Assembly: GCA_036494545.1 (NCBI GenBank)
Contig: DASXOB010000002.1
Coordinates: forward strand, 186,001 to 250,000
Length of the DNA stretch: 64,000 nt
Origin: JAICXG01 sp036494545
Lineage (GTDB): Bacteria; Verrucomicrobiota; Verrucomicrobiia; Chthoniobacterales; UBA10450
Direction: 5' to 3'
Each line of letters opens with the position of its first letter. Positions within the stretch are counted from its first letter, which is position 1. Of the stretch, positions 35,786 to 44,234 are shown piece by piece. The notes under the pieces were generated by a model. It had not been told where the DNA came from. It did no database searches and saw only the letters and a program-made list of their open reading frames with translations. The translations under genes and the position numbers were made by a program.

Positions 35786-36739
35786 ATGAAAATTCTCGTC
35801 ACGGGCGGCGCCGGTTTTATCGGGTCGCATCTTGTCGAGAAGTTGCTCGTTGATGGACATGAGGTGGTGATTCTGGACGACTTTAACGATTTCTACGATC
35901 CGCAAATCAAGCGCGGCAACATCGCGAGCTTTACTGACGACGTTGCGGTTTATCAGGTGGATCTGCGCGACGCACAGGCGGTGAGAGGCGTATTTCATGG
36001 CGAGAGATTCGACACGATTGTGCATCTCGCGGCGCGTGCGGGGGTACGGCCTTCACTCGCGCAGCCGCAGCTCTATTACGATGCGAACGTGAACGGCACG
36101 CTGCATCTGCTCGAAGCATCGCGCGTTGTTGGGATCGAGCGTTTTATCTTCGCCTCGAGCTCATCCGTTTATGGCCTGGCGAAAACGGTCCCTTTCTCGG
36201 AGGACCTGCATCTGACGCAAACCGTCAGTCCATACGCAGCGACCAAGATCGCGGGTGAGTTTTTATGCTCGACCTATTCGCACCTCTACAAGATGCGGGT
36301 GGTGGGGTTGCGCTTTTTTACCGTTTACGGACCACGGCAGCGGCCGGATCTTGCGATTCACAAATTCACTCGTCGCATTTGGCGCGATCAACCGATCGAC
36401 CAATTTGGCGATGGCACGACGCGACGCGACTACACCTATATTGACGATATCATTCAGGGAGTGGTGGCTTCGTTAGACTACGAGGGGCCGCTCTTCGACA
36501 TTTTCAACCTTGGCGAAAGCGAAACCATTCAGTTGAAAGACCTGATCGCTGCCATTGAGGAGACACTGGGTCGCAAGGCAAGGATCAATTTTTTACCGGA
36601 ACAGCCGGGCGACGTCCCACTCACTTGCGCTGATATTTCGAAGGCGCGCCGTTTGCTCGGCTACCGGCCGACTACCCCTTTGCGGGTCGGTTTGCCGCGC
36701 TTTATCGAATGGTTTCATCAGACGCGCAAAATCGCCTAA
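35786..36739 (+). CDS. UDP-glucuronate 4-epimerase-like NAD-dependent epimerase
   Basis: A 317-residue extended SDR: GGAGFIGSHL cofactor loop, the HLAARAGVRPSL block typical of UDP-glucuronate epimerases, SSSSVYG, catalytic YAATK and FFTVYGPRQRPD. It would convert UDP-glucuronate to UDP-galacturonate for surface glycan. I start at ATG 35786; the frame is open upstream, but only the later start gives the proper N-terminal strand. Unlike the sugar cluster at 26.8 kb it is flanked by word-bearing genes; its TAA stop is itself in a genomic word (36734-36742). Confidence 0.9.
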   Translation: MKILVTGGAGFIGSHLVEKLLVDGHEVVILDDFNDFYDPQIKRGNIASFTDDVAVYQVDLRDAQAVRGVFHGERFDTIVHLAARAGVRPSLAQPQLYYDANVNGTLHLLEASRVVGIERFIFASSSSVYGLAKTVPFSEDLHLTQTVSPYAATKIAGEFLCSTYSHLYKMRVVGLRFFTVYGPRQRPDLAIHKFTRRIWRDQPIDQFGDGTTRRDYTYIDDIIQGVVASLDYEGPLFDIFNLGESETIQLKDLIAAIEETLGRKARINFLPEQPGDVPLTCADISKARRLLGYRPTTPLRVGLPRFIEWFHQTRKIA

Positions 36740-37110
36740 CGATCGCGCCTCCGCAGCTATTGAATAAGTTGTCCTCCCCGGAGACCATCCTTCCGACTTG
36801 CAATAACGGGCCTCTCGTGAATAATAAGCGCCGGTGCTGGGAACCCAGGCGCGAGTCTGCTTCCGGCGATCGTCCAGATTTTGGGAGAAATTGATGGCCC
36901 ACTCGTTCTCGCAATACAGTCGGCCGCCCAGGAGATCGCACACAATCAGATCCTTGTCTGTATTCCCGCCCACTGAGGTGGAGTTTCCTCCGGCTGCGCA
37001 GCCTGCTCTCGAGCTGCTGGATCGGACCTTTCGAGGTTCGCGCGCCGTGGACCGTGCATCCCTTGATGCGCTCTACCCGAAATACAATTGGCTAAACACT
37101 GGAGATCACT
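36740..37110. other. Intergenic region upstream of the RRM protein gene
   Basis: About 370 bases with no supported gene. It should contain the promoter and a long leader of the RNA-binding protein gene; leaders of such genes are often autoregulatory, but I see no defined structure. Confidence 0.4.
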
Positions 37111-37638
37111 ATGAAATCTCAATCCTCCGGGAGAACTTCACGCCGGCGACGTCGTGGAGGATCCCGCAGGCGGTCCGAAGTTCGTGGCGAACGCGAGGCT
37201 TCGAAGGCTCCCGCAAAAAAGAGCTTTTGGCAGAAAATCACGGCCCTCTTTGGAGGCGCCGCTAGTTCGGAAAAACCTGTTCTTGCCTCCGCGCGCAACG
37301 GTTCGGTACAGGGACGCAATGGCGCGCCGGCCCGATCGGCCCGCGTTGCGCGAAAACCCGAGACTGTTGAAGTGACCACGCCGCGTCTCTACGTCGGCAA
37401 CCTTTCCTTTGAGGCAACGGAGAGCGATCTTTACGAACTCTTCAATGGAGTTGGTCAGGTCCAGAATGCAGAAGTAGTAACCTACAGGCATAACGAACGC
37501 TCGAAAGGCTTCGCTTTCGTCCAGATGCAGTCGGTCGAAGAAGCGAAGCGGGCAGTCGAGGAGTTGCACGACAAGGAATTCCTGGGCCGCAAGCTGGTCG
37601 TAAGCGGAGCAAAAAGCGAAAGTCACTCGCGCGAATAG
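37111..37638 (+). CDS. RNA-recognition-motif (RRM) RNA-binding protein
   Basis: A 175-residue protein. A basic, disordered N-terminus (SRRRRRGGSRRRSEVRGERE) precedes a canonical RRM at about residues 91-168, with RNP2 LYVGNLSF and RNP1 KGFAFVQM. Bacterial RRM proteins of this type bind single-stranded RNA and are often cold induced. The start follows GGAGATCACT. A terminator follows the gene, so it is monocistronic. Confidence 0.93.
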   Translation: MKSQSSGRTSRRRRRGGSRRRSEVRGEREASKAPAKKSFWQKITALFGGAASSEKPVLASARNGSVQGRNGAPARSARVARKPETVEVTTPRLYVGNLSFEATESDLYELFNGVGQVQNAEVVTYRHNERSKGFAFVQMQSVEEAKRAVEELHDKEFLGRKLVVSGAKSESHSRE

Positions 37639-37655
37639 AACGACGAACTTTTCAC

Positions 37656-37700
37656 AACCGGGAGATCGTGCTGGCAAAGGCCGCGCGTCTCCCGGTTTTG
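37656..37700 (+). terminator. Rho-independent terminator after the RRM gene
   Basis: AACCGGGAGA (37656-37665) pairs perfectly with TCTCCCGGTT (37688-37697) across a 22-base loop and is followed by TTGTTTTG. It lies 18 bases after the RRM stop. Confidence 0.8.
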
Positions 37701-37731
37701 TTTTGTCGGCGACGGCAACGCGATTTTCCAG

Positions 37732-38679
37732 ATGGCGCGACGCTCGATGCCGGCCGGAACTTTACCCACTTTGAAAAACGTTGTTTTCCTTGTCGGACCC
37801 ACTGCGAGCGGCAAATCACGAATCGCGGCCGAAGTTGCGGCGCGTTGCGACGCCGAGATCGTCAGCGCCGATGCCTACCAAATCTACCGCGGCCTCTCCA
37901 TTCTGACAGCACAGCCTAACGAGGCGACGCTAAACAAAGCTCCGCACCATCTAATCGGGGTCGCACCACTCACCGCGGAAATGAACGCGGACAAATTTCG
38001 TCAGCTGGCGCTGTCCGCGATCGAAGATATTCATCGCCGCGGGAAGCTGGCGCTGGTCGTCGGCGGCAGCGGACTTTATGTCAAAGCGCTGACACATGGA
38101 CTCGCTCCCCTTCCCGAAGTCGATCGCACGTTGCGCTCGGAATTGAGCCTCCTTTCGCTCGAAGAACTAGAAAGTCGCCTGATGGCAGTCGATCCGTTAA
38201 GCGCGGAGACAATCGATCGCCGCAACAAGCGCCGCCTTGTGCGGGCGCTGGAAATTTTTGCTCAGACCAAACGTCCGGCCTCGGAGCAGCGGAGGGAATG
38301 GAAAGAGCAGGCAAGCTACACCCGCGGAGTTTTTGTCTTGCGCGATCGAGCGGAGCTCAACGCAAGAATCGACCGCCGAGTCGAAGAAACATTTCGTGAC
38401 GGTGTAACTGAGGAGGTGGCCGCGGCGCGCGAAGTGAGTGCGACAGCGGCGAAGGCCCTTGGATTTTTCGAGGTCAGGCAACTGCTTGAGAACCGAATGA
38501 CACAGCCAGAATGCATCGCCGCGATCCAGCAAAAGACCCGCCGCTATGCCAAAAGGCAGTTGACCTGGTTTCGTCGGCAACTTAGTTTTGAAGAGCTGAA
38601 TTTATCTCGATTGAAGGATCACCACGCCGCTGCCGATTGGATCCTGCAAAAGGTTCTCCTTTTGCGACCCTCTGAATGA
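37732..38679 (+). CDS. miaA: tRNA dimethylallyltransferase
   Basis: Adds the isopentenyl group to A37 of tRNAs reading UNN codons. 315 residues. P-loop is GPTASGKS (about residues 22-29), followed by SADAYQIYRG, VVGGSGLYVKAL, and the C-terminal TRRYAKRQLTWFRR. First gene of a coupled run miaA-hflX-PGPGW-nth; its stop overlaps hflX (ATGA). miaA-hflX adjacency is known from many bacteria. A genomic word lies at 37914 (Pro-Asn-Glu). Confidence 0.96.
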   Translation: MARRSMPAGTLPTLKNVVFLVGPTASGKSRIAAEVAARCDAEIVSADAYQIYRGLSILTAQPNEATLNKAPHHLIGVAPLTAEMNADKFRQLALSAIEDIHRRGKLALVVGGSGLYVKALTHGLAPLPEVDRTLRSELSLLSLEELESRLMAVDPLSAETIDRRNKRRLVRALEIFAQTKRPASEQRREWKEQASYTRGVFVLRDRAELNARIDRRVEETFRDGVTEEVAAAREVSATAAKALGFFEVRQLLENRMTQPECIAAIQQKTRRYAKRQLTWFRRQLSFEELNLSRLKDHHAAADWILQKVLLLRPSE

Positions 38680-39971
38680 TCGAAACGAAACCGCACCGTC
38701 GACAGGAGCGCGCGCTCCTCATCGGCCTCGAGAAAGAAGGAATTTCCAAATGGGATCTGCGCGATTCCCTCGAAGAATTGCGCGAACTGGCCAGTTCCGC
38801 TGGAGCCCAAGTCGTCGACACCGTCACGCAAAAACTGCCGAGGCCGACCGCGCCCTTTTACATCGGTAAGGGTAAAGCGGAAGCGATCAAGGATTCATTC
38901 CAGGACCAGCAAGTCACGTCGGTCATCTTTGACAATGAGCTCTCGCCCGCGCAAGGCCGCAATCTGGAAAACCTCTTTTCGAGAAAAGTGCTCGATCGAA
39001 CCCAGCTCATCCTTGATATCTTTGCCCAACGCGCGCGCAGCCGCGAAGGCCGTTTACAGATTGAGCTGGCTCAACTGCAATATCTTCTCCCGCGCCTAAC
39101 GAGAATGTGGACTCACCTCTCGCGCCAGACCGGCGGAATAGGTACGCGTGGCCCTGGCGAGACGCAGCTCGAAGTCGATCGCCGTCGCGTGCAGGAGCGA
39201 ATCGCCCGACTGGAGCGCGATCTCGAGGAGGTACGCAAGCATCGCGCGGTGCAAAGGCAGGGACGCAAGCGCCATCAGTGGCCGGTGGCCGCTGTCGTCG
39301 GCTATACCAACGCCGGCAAATCCACGCTCCTGAATCTTCTCACCGGAGCCGACGTTGTTGCGGAGAACAAGCTTTTCGCCACGCTCGATCCAACAACCCG
39401 CAGCCTGACGTTGCCTAACAGACAGCGGATCTTGCTCACCGATACGGTCGGTTTCCTCAGAAAGCTGCCGCACACCTTGATCGAGTCGTTCAAAGCCACC
39501 CTCGAGGAAGTGGTTGAAGCCGACCTGCTCATCCACGTAGCCGATTTGAGTCACCCGCGGCTCGACGAGCACATGGTGGCGGTCGATGCCGTGATCAAGG
39601 AAATCGGCGCTTATGGCAAACAGACACTCATCGTTTTCAACAAATCTGACGCGCTGGTCAATCGCGATCTGGCAAAGGTTTACTTGGAGAAATTTCCCGG
39701 CAGCGTGGCGATTTCAGCCCGCACGGGAGAAGGTGTGGATGAACTGATCTCGGCGTTGCAGAACGCGCTCGGCTCATGGCGACTGCGCTCTCGCTATTGT
39801 GTGCCCCAAAGCGAGTCGGCTCTCCTCGCGGAAGTGCATCGCGTGGGTCATGTGCTTGAATTGCATTATGAACACGAATTTGCCGATCTCGTCGCGAACG
39901 TTCCGCCACAGCTCGAGCAAAAGCTCGCGCCTTATCTGGTTCCATCTGCCGAAACCAGTGTGCCGGCCTGA
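38676..39971 (+). CDS. hflX: Ribosome-associated GTPase HflX
   Basis: A GTPase that splits stalled or heat-damaged ribosomes. 431 residues. The N-terminal HflX domain has PFYIGKGKAEAI, then the glycine-rich linker GGIGTRGPGETQLEVDRRR, the G1 loop GYTNAGKSTLL (about residue 208), G3 DTVGF and G4 NKSD. Overlaps miaA (ATGA) and precedes the PGPGW gene by 6 bases. Confidence 0.97.
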   Translation: MIETKPHRRQERALLIGLEKEGISKWDLRDSLEELRELASSAGAQVVDTVTQKLPRPTAPFYIGKGKAEAIKDSFQDQQVTSVIFDNELSPAQGRNLENLFSRKVLDRTQLILDIFAQRARSREGRLQIELAQLQYLLPRLTRMWTHLSRQTGGIGTRGPGETQLEVDRRRVQERIARLERDLEEVRKHRAVQRQGRKRHQWPVAAVVGYTNAGKSTLLNLLTGADVVAENKLFATLDPTTRSLTLPNRQRILLTDTVGFLRKLPHTLIESFKATLEEVVEADLLIHVADLSHPRLDEHMVAVDAVIKEIGAYGKQTLIVFNKSDALVNRDLAKVYLEKFPGSVAISARTGEGVDELISALQNALGSWRLRSRYCVPQSESALLAEVHRVGHVLELHYEHEFADLVANVPPQLEQKLAPYLVPSAETSVPA

Positions 39972-39977
39972 CGACCG

Positions 39978-40274
39978 GTGAATTGGTACGCACGCTGGGT
40001 GAATCGGCTCGGTCTCAGCAACCGGCCGCGAGTGCGAAAGCTGATCGTGGGAGTGATCGGCGGCACAGTCGTATTGTTCGGGCTCGCACTAACCGTTCTG
40101 CCCGGACCGGCGGTGGTGGTCGTGCCTCTTGGTCTGGCCATTCTCGCGACCGAATTTGCCTGGGCGCGCCGGCTCGTTAGGCGCGGCCGCGCCGTCTGGG
40201 AAGACGCGCGGGGCTGGCGGTGGCGACAAGGGAGAAACAAAATAGGAGCATCGTTAGGCCATGACCAGGACTGA
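39978..40274 (+). CDS. Small PGPGW-family transmembrane protein
   Basis: A 98-residue protein with two membrane segments around the family motif: VVLFGLALTVLPGPAVVVVPLGLAIL contains the LPGP element, then ATEFAWARR. Start is GTG (39978). It overlaps nth by 14 bases. Words at 40174 and 40251. Function unknown. Confidence 0.82.
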   Translation: MNWYARWVNRLGLSNRPRVRKLIVGVIGGTVVLFGLALTVLPGPAVVVVPLGLAILATEFAWARRLVRRGRAVWEDARGWRWRQGRNKIGASLGHDQD

Positions 40275-40926
40275 ACGCGCCAAAGCATTGGTCGGCGCTT
40301 TTCCAAAAGTGTATCCAGATGCGCACTGCGAGCTGAATTTCAAAACGCCGCTCCAATTGCTCGTCGCCACCATTCTCTCTGCCCAATGCACGGATAAGCG
40401 TGTCAACCTGGTGACGCCTTCTCTTTTTGCCCGCTATCGGTCGGCGGCTGATTTCGCCCGAGCCAGGCCGGCGGAATTAGAGAAGGCGATTCAATCCACT
40501 GGTTTCTTTCGGAACAAAGCCAGGAGTATTCGGGCGGCCGCCGCGGCGATTCAGACGCGACATGATGGCAAGGTGCCCCAAACCATGGAAGAACTGCACG
40601 CTCTCCCCGGCGTAGGCCGCAAGACTGCCAATGTGGTCCTCGGCAATGCCTTCTCAAAAAACGAGGGCGTGGTTGTCGATACGCACGTTGTTCGGCTGTC
40701 GCAGCGGCTTGGCCTAACGACTCACAAGGATCCGGAGAAAATCGAACGCGATCTGATGAAGCTGATTCCGCAGAAGGATTGGACCAACTGGAGCCACTGG
40801 CTCATCTGGCACGGCCGGCGTCGCTGCTTCGCGCGCAAACCCGATTGCCCAAATTGTGAGGTGTTGAAGCTGTGCCCTTCGGGTCCGAAATTCATTCGTC
40901 GCGGCGAGGCCCGCAGCTTAGCGTGA
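40261..40926 (+). CDS. nth: Endonuclease III
   Basis: DNA glycosylase/AP lyase for oxidised pyrimidines. 221 residues. Helix-hairpin-helix LPGVGRKTANVVL with catalytic Lys, catalytic Asp in VVVDTHVVRL, and a complete 4Fe-4S motif C-x6-C-x2-C-x5-C near the C-terminus. Last of the miaA operon. It overlaps the convergent iron-permease-like gene by nine bases. Confidence 0.96.
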   Translation: MTRTERAKALVGAFPKVYPDAHCELNFKTPLQLLVATILSAQCTDKRVNLVTPSLFARYRSAADFARARPAELEKAIQSTGFFRNKARSIRAAAAAIQTRHDGKVPQTMEELHALPGVGRKTANVVLGNAFSKNEGVVVDTHVVRLSQRLGLTTHKDPEKIERDLMKLIPQKDWTNWSHWLIWHGRRRCFARKPDCPNCEVLKLCPSGPKFIRRGEARSLA

Positions 40927-41391
40927 CCCGGTTTTTTCGCTGATCCGCTCCATTTTATCCGCTGCCTGCTCCGAACGGTTGCGCAAGCGTTCGAATTCCT
41001 TTTGGAACTTGTCGAGATCTGCGTCAGAGAGCGTCTCCAGATCCATCAACTTGTTGCGCGCGCCGTGGAGACTGCGAATCAATTCATCAAGCTTGAGCTG
41101 AATCGCTTTCGAATCGCGGTTCTGAGTGTTTTGAATCAGGAACACCATGAGAAAGGTAACGATGGTGGTGCCGGTATTGATGATCAGTTGCCAGGTATCG
41201 GAGTAATGAAAGACATGTCCAGTCAAACCCCAGACGACAATCACGGCGATGGCGGCTATGAAGGCCCACGCCGAGCCGAGGATGACGGCAGTCCGATGCG
41301 CGATAACGCGAAAAGCGTCCTGAACGCGGCAGAAGATATCGCGTTCCTCTGATTTTTGCTTCCGATTGTGCTGGCTGGTTTTCCTGGCGAT
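40918..41391 (-). CDS. Low-affinity iron permease-family protein (start unresolved)
   Basis: A protein with two membrane segments (AVILGSAWAFIAAIAVIVVW; WQLIINTGTTIVTFLMVFLI) and the motif QNTQNRDSKAIQLKLDELI, which mark the low-affinity iron permease family, followed by a charged coiled tail. The left limit of the coding frame is uncertain: from residue 1 of the membrane domain back to 41533 there is no in-frame ATG, GTG or TTG. The first canonical start is a TTG at 41535, which would overlap the divergent arginase-like gene by 80 bases. I mark the region back to 41391 as minimum. A sequencing error or unusual start is possible. Confidence 0.65.
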   Translation of the reverse strand: MARKTSQHNRKQKSEERDIFCRVQDAFRVIAHRTAVILGSAWAFIAAIAVIVVWGLTGHVFHYSDTWQLIINTGTTIVTFLMVFLIQNTQNRDSKAIQLKLDELIRSLHGARNKLMDLETLSDADLDKFQKEFERLRNRSEQAADKMERISEKTGSR

Positions 41392-41455
41392 AGCAACTAA
41401 TCTTCGCGTCGCGAAGCGCGGCTGCGTGCTTCTTTCAGATTCTTGAAGGCCAAAC

Positions 41456-42340
41456 GTGACCCAGGTTCTGCATCTCAATCTCGACGACGCGTGGGAAACC
41501 GGTGTCCTTGGCCTGCCGACAATGGATCTCCGCAAGTGGGGACCCCGGCTGCGATTTTCAACGCCGACACGCGAAATCGAAGACTTTTTTCAAGCGGTCG
41601 CGAACGGTTTAGCACCATTTCTGATTTACGGCTCGGGCGACTTTCACCATCTCAGCGCGCTTTGGCTGCGACGGCTCGATGGACCGACGACACTCGTCTC
41701 GTTCGATAATCATCCCGACTGGGACATTCGACCGCCGCACTGGGCTTGCGGCAGTTGGATTAATCGGGCGCTCGAATTGCCACAGATCGAGAAAGTGAGT
41801 GTGTGGGGCTGCGGTAATTTTGAGTGTTGGTGGCCGATGCGCTTTTTTGGAAACAACCTGGCGGAGCGCAGAGGCCGACTGGAAGTTCATCCCTGGGCGG
41901 ACGGTCGTAGCACAGGCGACCAGCACCGTCGCGGTGCGATCTTACGCCCGAATTGGCGGGAGAGATTCAACCGTTTTGTCGAGCAACTTGGCGCCACGCG
42001 CGTTTATGTGACGATCGACCTCGATTGCTTGCGCGAGGAAGACGCAATCACCAATTGGGAAAGCGGTCGCTTCCAGTTGGACGATGTGGTTTGGGCGCTC
42101 GACCTGCTCGCCCAGGGAGATCGTATCGTGGCCGGTGATATTTGCGGCGCGTGGTCACTGGCCAGCTACGCGCGGCGAAAACAGCGCTTCGTTTCAGAGA
42201 TGGATCACCCGAAGCTGCCGCCGCGCGACCCATTGATCGTTAGGCAAATCAACCGCTCTGCCTTGGAGCGCTTGCTTCCGCGCCTAACTCATCGAAACCA
42301 GGATAACGCCAAGGCTGATGATGATCGAGCCGATCGTTAG
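41456..42340 (+). CDS. Arginase/agmatinase superfamily (ureohydrolase-like) protein
   Basis: A 294-residue protein with the metal-binding pattern of ureohydrolases: GSGDFHHLSA (first His), SFDNHPDWD (DxHxD), and TIDLDCLREEDA (DxD). The start is GTG 41456, giving VLHLNLDDAW. The spacing differs from classical arginases, so the substrate may be another guanidino or amidino compound. The 3' end overlaps the convergent SMR gene by 57 bases. Words at 42237 and 42334. Confidence 0.82.
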   Translation: MTQVLHLNLDDAWETGVLGLPTMDLRKWGPRLRFSTPTREIEDFFQAVANGLAPFLIYGSGDFHHLSALWLRRLDGPTTLVSFDNHPDWDIRPPHWACGSWINRALELPQIEKVSVWGCGNFECWWPMRFFGNNLAERRGRLEVHPWADGRSTGDQHRRGAILRPNWRERFNRFVEQLGATRVYVTIDLDCLREEDAITNWESGRFQLDDVVWALDLLAQGDRIVAGDICGAWSLASYARRKQRFVSEMDHPKLPPRDPLIVRQINRSALERLLPRLTHRNQDNAKADDDRADR

Positions 42341-42628
42341 GCGTGGCGTGAGCTTTTCTTTTAGGACGAACGCTCCGGCGAGAGCGATCAGGATGACGCT
42401 CAGACCTTGAAAGGGAAAAAAGTAGCTGAGATCAAAGCGCTGCAGCAGACCGAGATTAAGAAAAAAATTCACGGCAAAGGCGGCGATGGCCGCCGCGAAA
42501 ACCATGGCCGCCTGCGGTCGCGAGTAGTTTTCGCGTGCAGTGATATCCATCGCGTGCTTGAGCAAAATCTGGCCGGCGACGAAGCAACTCAGAGTGATGA
42601 GGATGAGCAGGGCGGCGAAATAGGTCAC
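42284..42628 (-). CDS. SMR/EamA-type half-size membrane transporter, subunit B
   Basis: A 114-residue protein with four hydrophobic helices, including FVAGQILLKHAMD and YFFPFQGLSVILIALAG, typical of small multidrug-resistance-like transporters. Its GTG start (42626-42628) has GGAGGAA upstream and overlaps the stop of the next SMR gene (GTGA). The pairing of two different SMR genes recalls heterodimeric flippases such as ArnE/ArnF, so a lipid-linked sugar flippase is plausible. Confidence 0.8.
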   Translation of the reverse strand: MTYFAALLILITLSCFVAGQILLKHAMDITARENYSRPQAAMVFAAAIAAFAVNFFLNLGLLQRFDLSYFFPFQGLSVILIALAGAFVLKEKLTPRLTIGSIIISLGVILVSMS

Positions 42629-43032
42629 AGGCGTTCCTCCAATTTGGCAGCGGGCTGGGCGATGATCAGGAGTCCTAAGAGAAGCAACACAATGCCGGAC
42701 CAGCGACACAACGAAAGGGTTTCACCGAGAAAGATCCAACTGCTCAACGGGACAAGAATGTGAACCACGTTTGCTGCCGGGAAAGCGAGGGTCAGCGGCA
42801 GCCGGCGAATGGTGGCGAGCCAGTTAAAGAGACTAACGACTGAAGCAAAAACTCCAACCCAAACCCAGCCCGAACGAAGACCGCTCAAGCCCGTCCACGA
42901 CCAGAGGCTGGTAGGGTCGGCGGTTTGGCGCACGCCGATCTTGAAAAAGATTTCTGCGGTGGTGCCGAGGAGAACGCAGATCGCAAGCTGCAACCACGGA
43001 TTGAGAAACCAGCGTCGAATCGATCCGGTCAC
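42625..43032 (-). CDS. SMR/EamA-type half-size membrane transporter, subunit A
   Basis: A 135-residue, four-helix protein related to the previous entry: LLGTTAEIFFKIGVRQ at the N-terminal helix and SWIFLGETLSLCRWSGIVLLLLG, the EamA-like terminal hairpin. Start is GTG at 43030-43032, overlapping the stop of the FemAB-like gene (GTGA). It probably forms a heterodimer with its neighbour. Confidence 0.8.
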   Translation of the reverse strand: MTGSIRRWFLNPWLQLAICVLLGTTAEIFFKIGVRQTADPTSLWSWTGLSGLRSGWVWVGVFASVVSLFNWLATIRRLPLTLAFPAANVVHILVPLSSWIFLGETLSLCRWSGIVLLLLGLLIIAQPAAKLEERL

Positions 43033-44234
43033 GAGGCGGCAGAGCAATGACGGCGCAGGAGAGGGTCGCAGCTGGAAGGGGAAAAGCGCGGCGCGAAATA
43101 GCGAAGCAATAAATTTAGCAGAGGTCGATGCCTAACGAAAAGATCGACCGGCTCCAGAGCAAGGCGCAGATGCAACTTGGGATCGTAGCCAAAGGGTGCG
43201 CTTCGGTATGTGCAATAACCGTTTTGCAGTGCCCAAACGATGATGTCGCGAAAGCTCACGTAATAGAGACTCAACTCGTGCGCGAAGAAGTAATCGAGGC
43301 CGAGATCGTGATCGTAAATTGTATCGCCCCAGACGGTGCAATAGGAAAAGGCCACGGCGCGCCCGCGATTCCTCCAGACGAAGAAGCGACAGCGTCCCGA
43401 CATCGTCAGGCTGGCCTCGATAAAATACTCGCGAGTGAAGACTTCGAACTGGACCGCGCTTCGTTGTGCTACCGCAAGGTAGAGCGGGTAAATTTCGTCG
43501 ATGATGGCACGACAATCATCGCGAACCTCAAACGTGAGAAACGGCGCCTTCGTCGAGGCTCTGCGAAACTTACGGCCCAAATTCTTGCGTGTTGTCCGAC
43601 TGAGGCGCTCGCGCAGGTATTCCTCGAAGCTCGCGAAGTCCAACTTCAACTTCAGCGAGGCATAGCCGTCGAGTCGGGTGAAGCCGGCGTTGAGCAGCGG
43701 CTGCAGCTCGCTGCGCTCGGCAGCGGGGAAGTCCTTCAGAGTGATGAGTGAGATATTCTCGGCATCAGCATAACGAATGAGAGCCTGTGCGAGAATGGCG
43801 GCGGCTTTTCGCCGATTCACTTTGCTGGTCACTCCTAAGTGGCCTTCACCTGTCAGGCAGCCGGCAAGCATCATTCGAGCTCGCAGAAAGCGCGGCAGAT
43901 AACGGCGAATCAGGCGGATCTTCGCGCGCAACCGAGGATCGAAACCGATCGAGAGATCCTGATCGAGAAGGATGAGTGGCTGAAGCGCGAACGGATTTTC
44001 GTTAGGCAATCCCAACACCAGATAACGAAAGGCAAAGTCGGTCGCAAGCGTTTGATCGAGGAGTCGGTAATAAGCAAAATCCTTCAAACGGCCGCCAAAG
44101 GTTTCTTGCCAAAGTGCCAGATTAACATGGCCGGCATCGGCATAGATCCACCCCCAGCATTGCCCGAGAGGAATGGAATGCAGAGGCGGATGCGCACCGC
44201 GGCGGGCTTCCAAATCGACCGCCGGCGAGAGCAT
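43029..44234 (-). CDS. FemAB/BioF2-like GNAT-fold acyltransferase, paralogue 1
   Basis: A 401-residue protein of the Acetyltransf_6/FemAB superfamily, which adds amino acids or acyl groups to peptidoglycan or lipid precursors. Shared landmarks with its upstream neighbour are GEGHLGV, LKDFPA, TRKNLGRKFRRA, DEIYPLYL and GYDPKLHL. The two share an arrangement but have diverged strongly. It abuts the upstream gene with no gap and overlaps the downstream SMR gene, so all four form one operon. Substrate unknown. Confidence 0.8.
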   Translation of the reverse strand: MLSPAVDLEARRGAHPPLHSIPLGQCWGWIYADAGHVNLALWQETFGGRLKDFAYYRLLDQTLATDFAFRYLVLGLPNENPFALQPLILLDQDLSIGFDPRLRAKIRLIRRYLPRFLRARMMLAGCLTGEGHLGVTSKVNRRKAAAILAQALIRYADAENISLITLKDFPAAERSELQPLLNAGFTRLDGYASLKLKLDFASFEEYLRERLSRTTRKNLGRKFRRASTKAPFLTFEVRDDCRAIIDEIYPLYLAVAQRSAVQFEVFTREYFIEASLTMSGRCRFFVWRNRGRAVAFSYCTVWGDTIYDHDLGLDYFFAHELSLYYVSFRDIIVWALQNGYCTYRSAPFGYDPKLHLRLALEPVDLFVRHRPLLNLLLRYFAPRFSPSSCDPLLRRHCSAAS

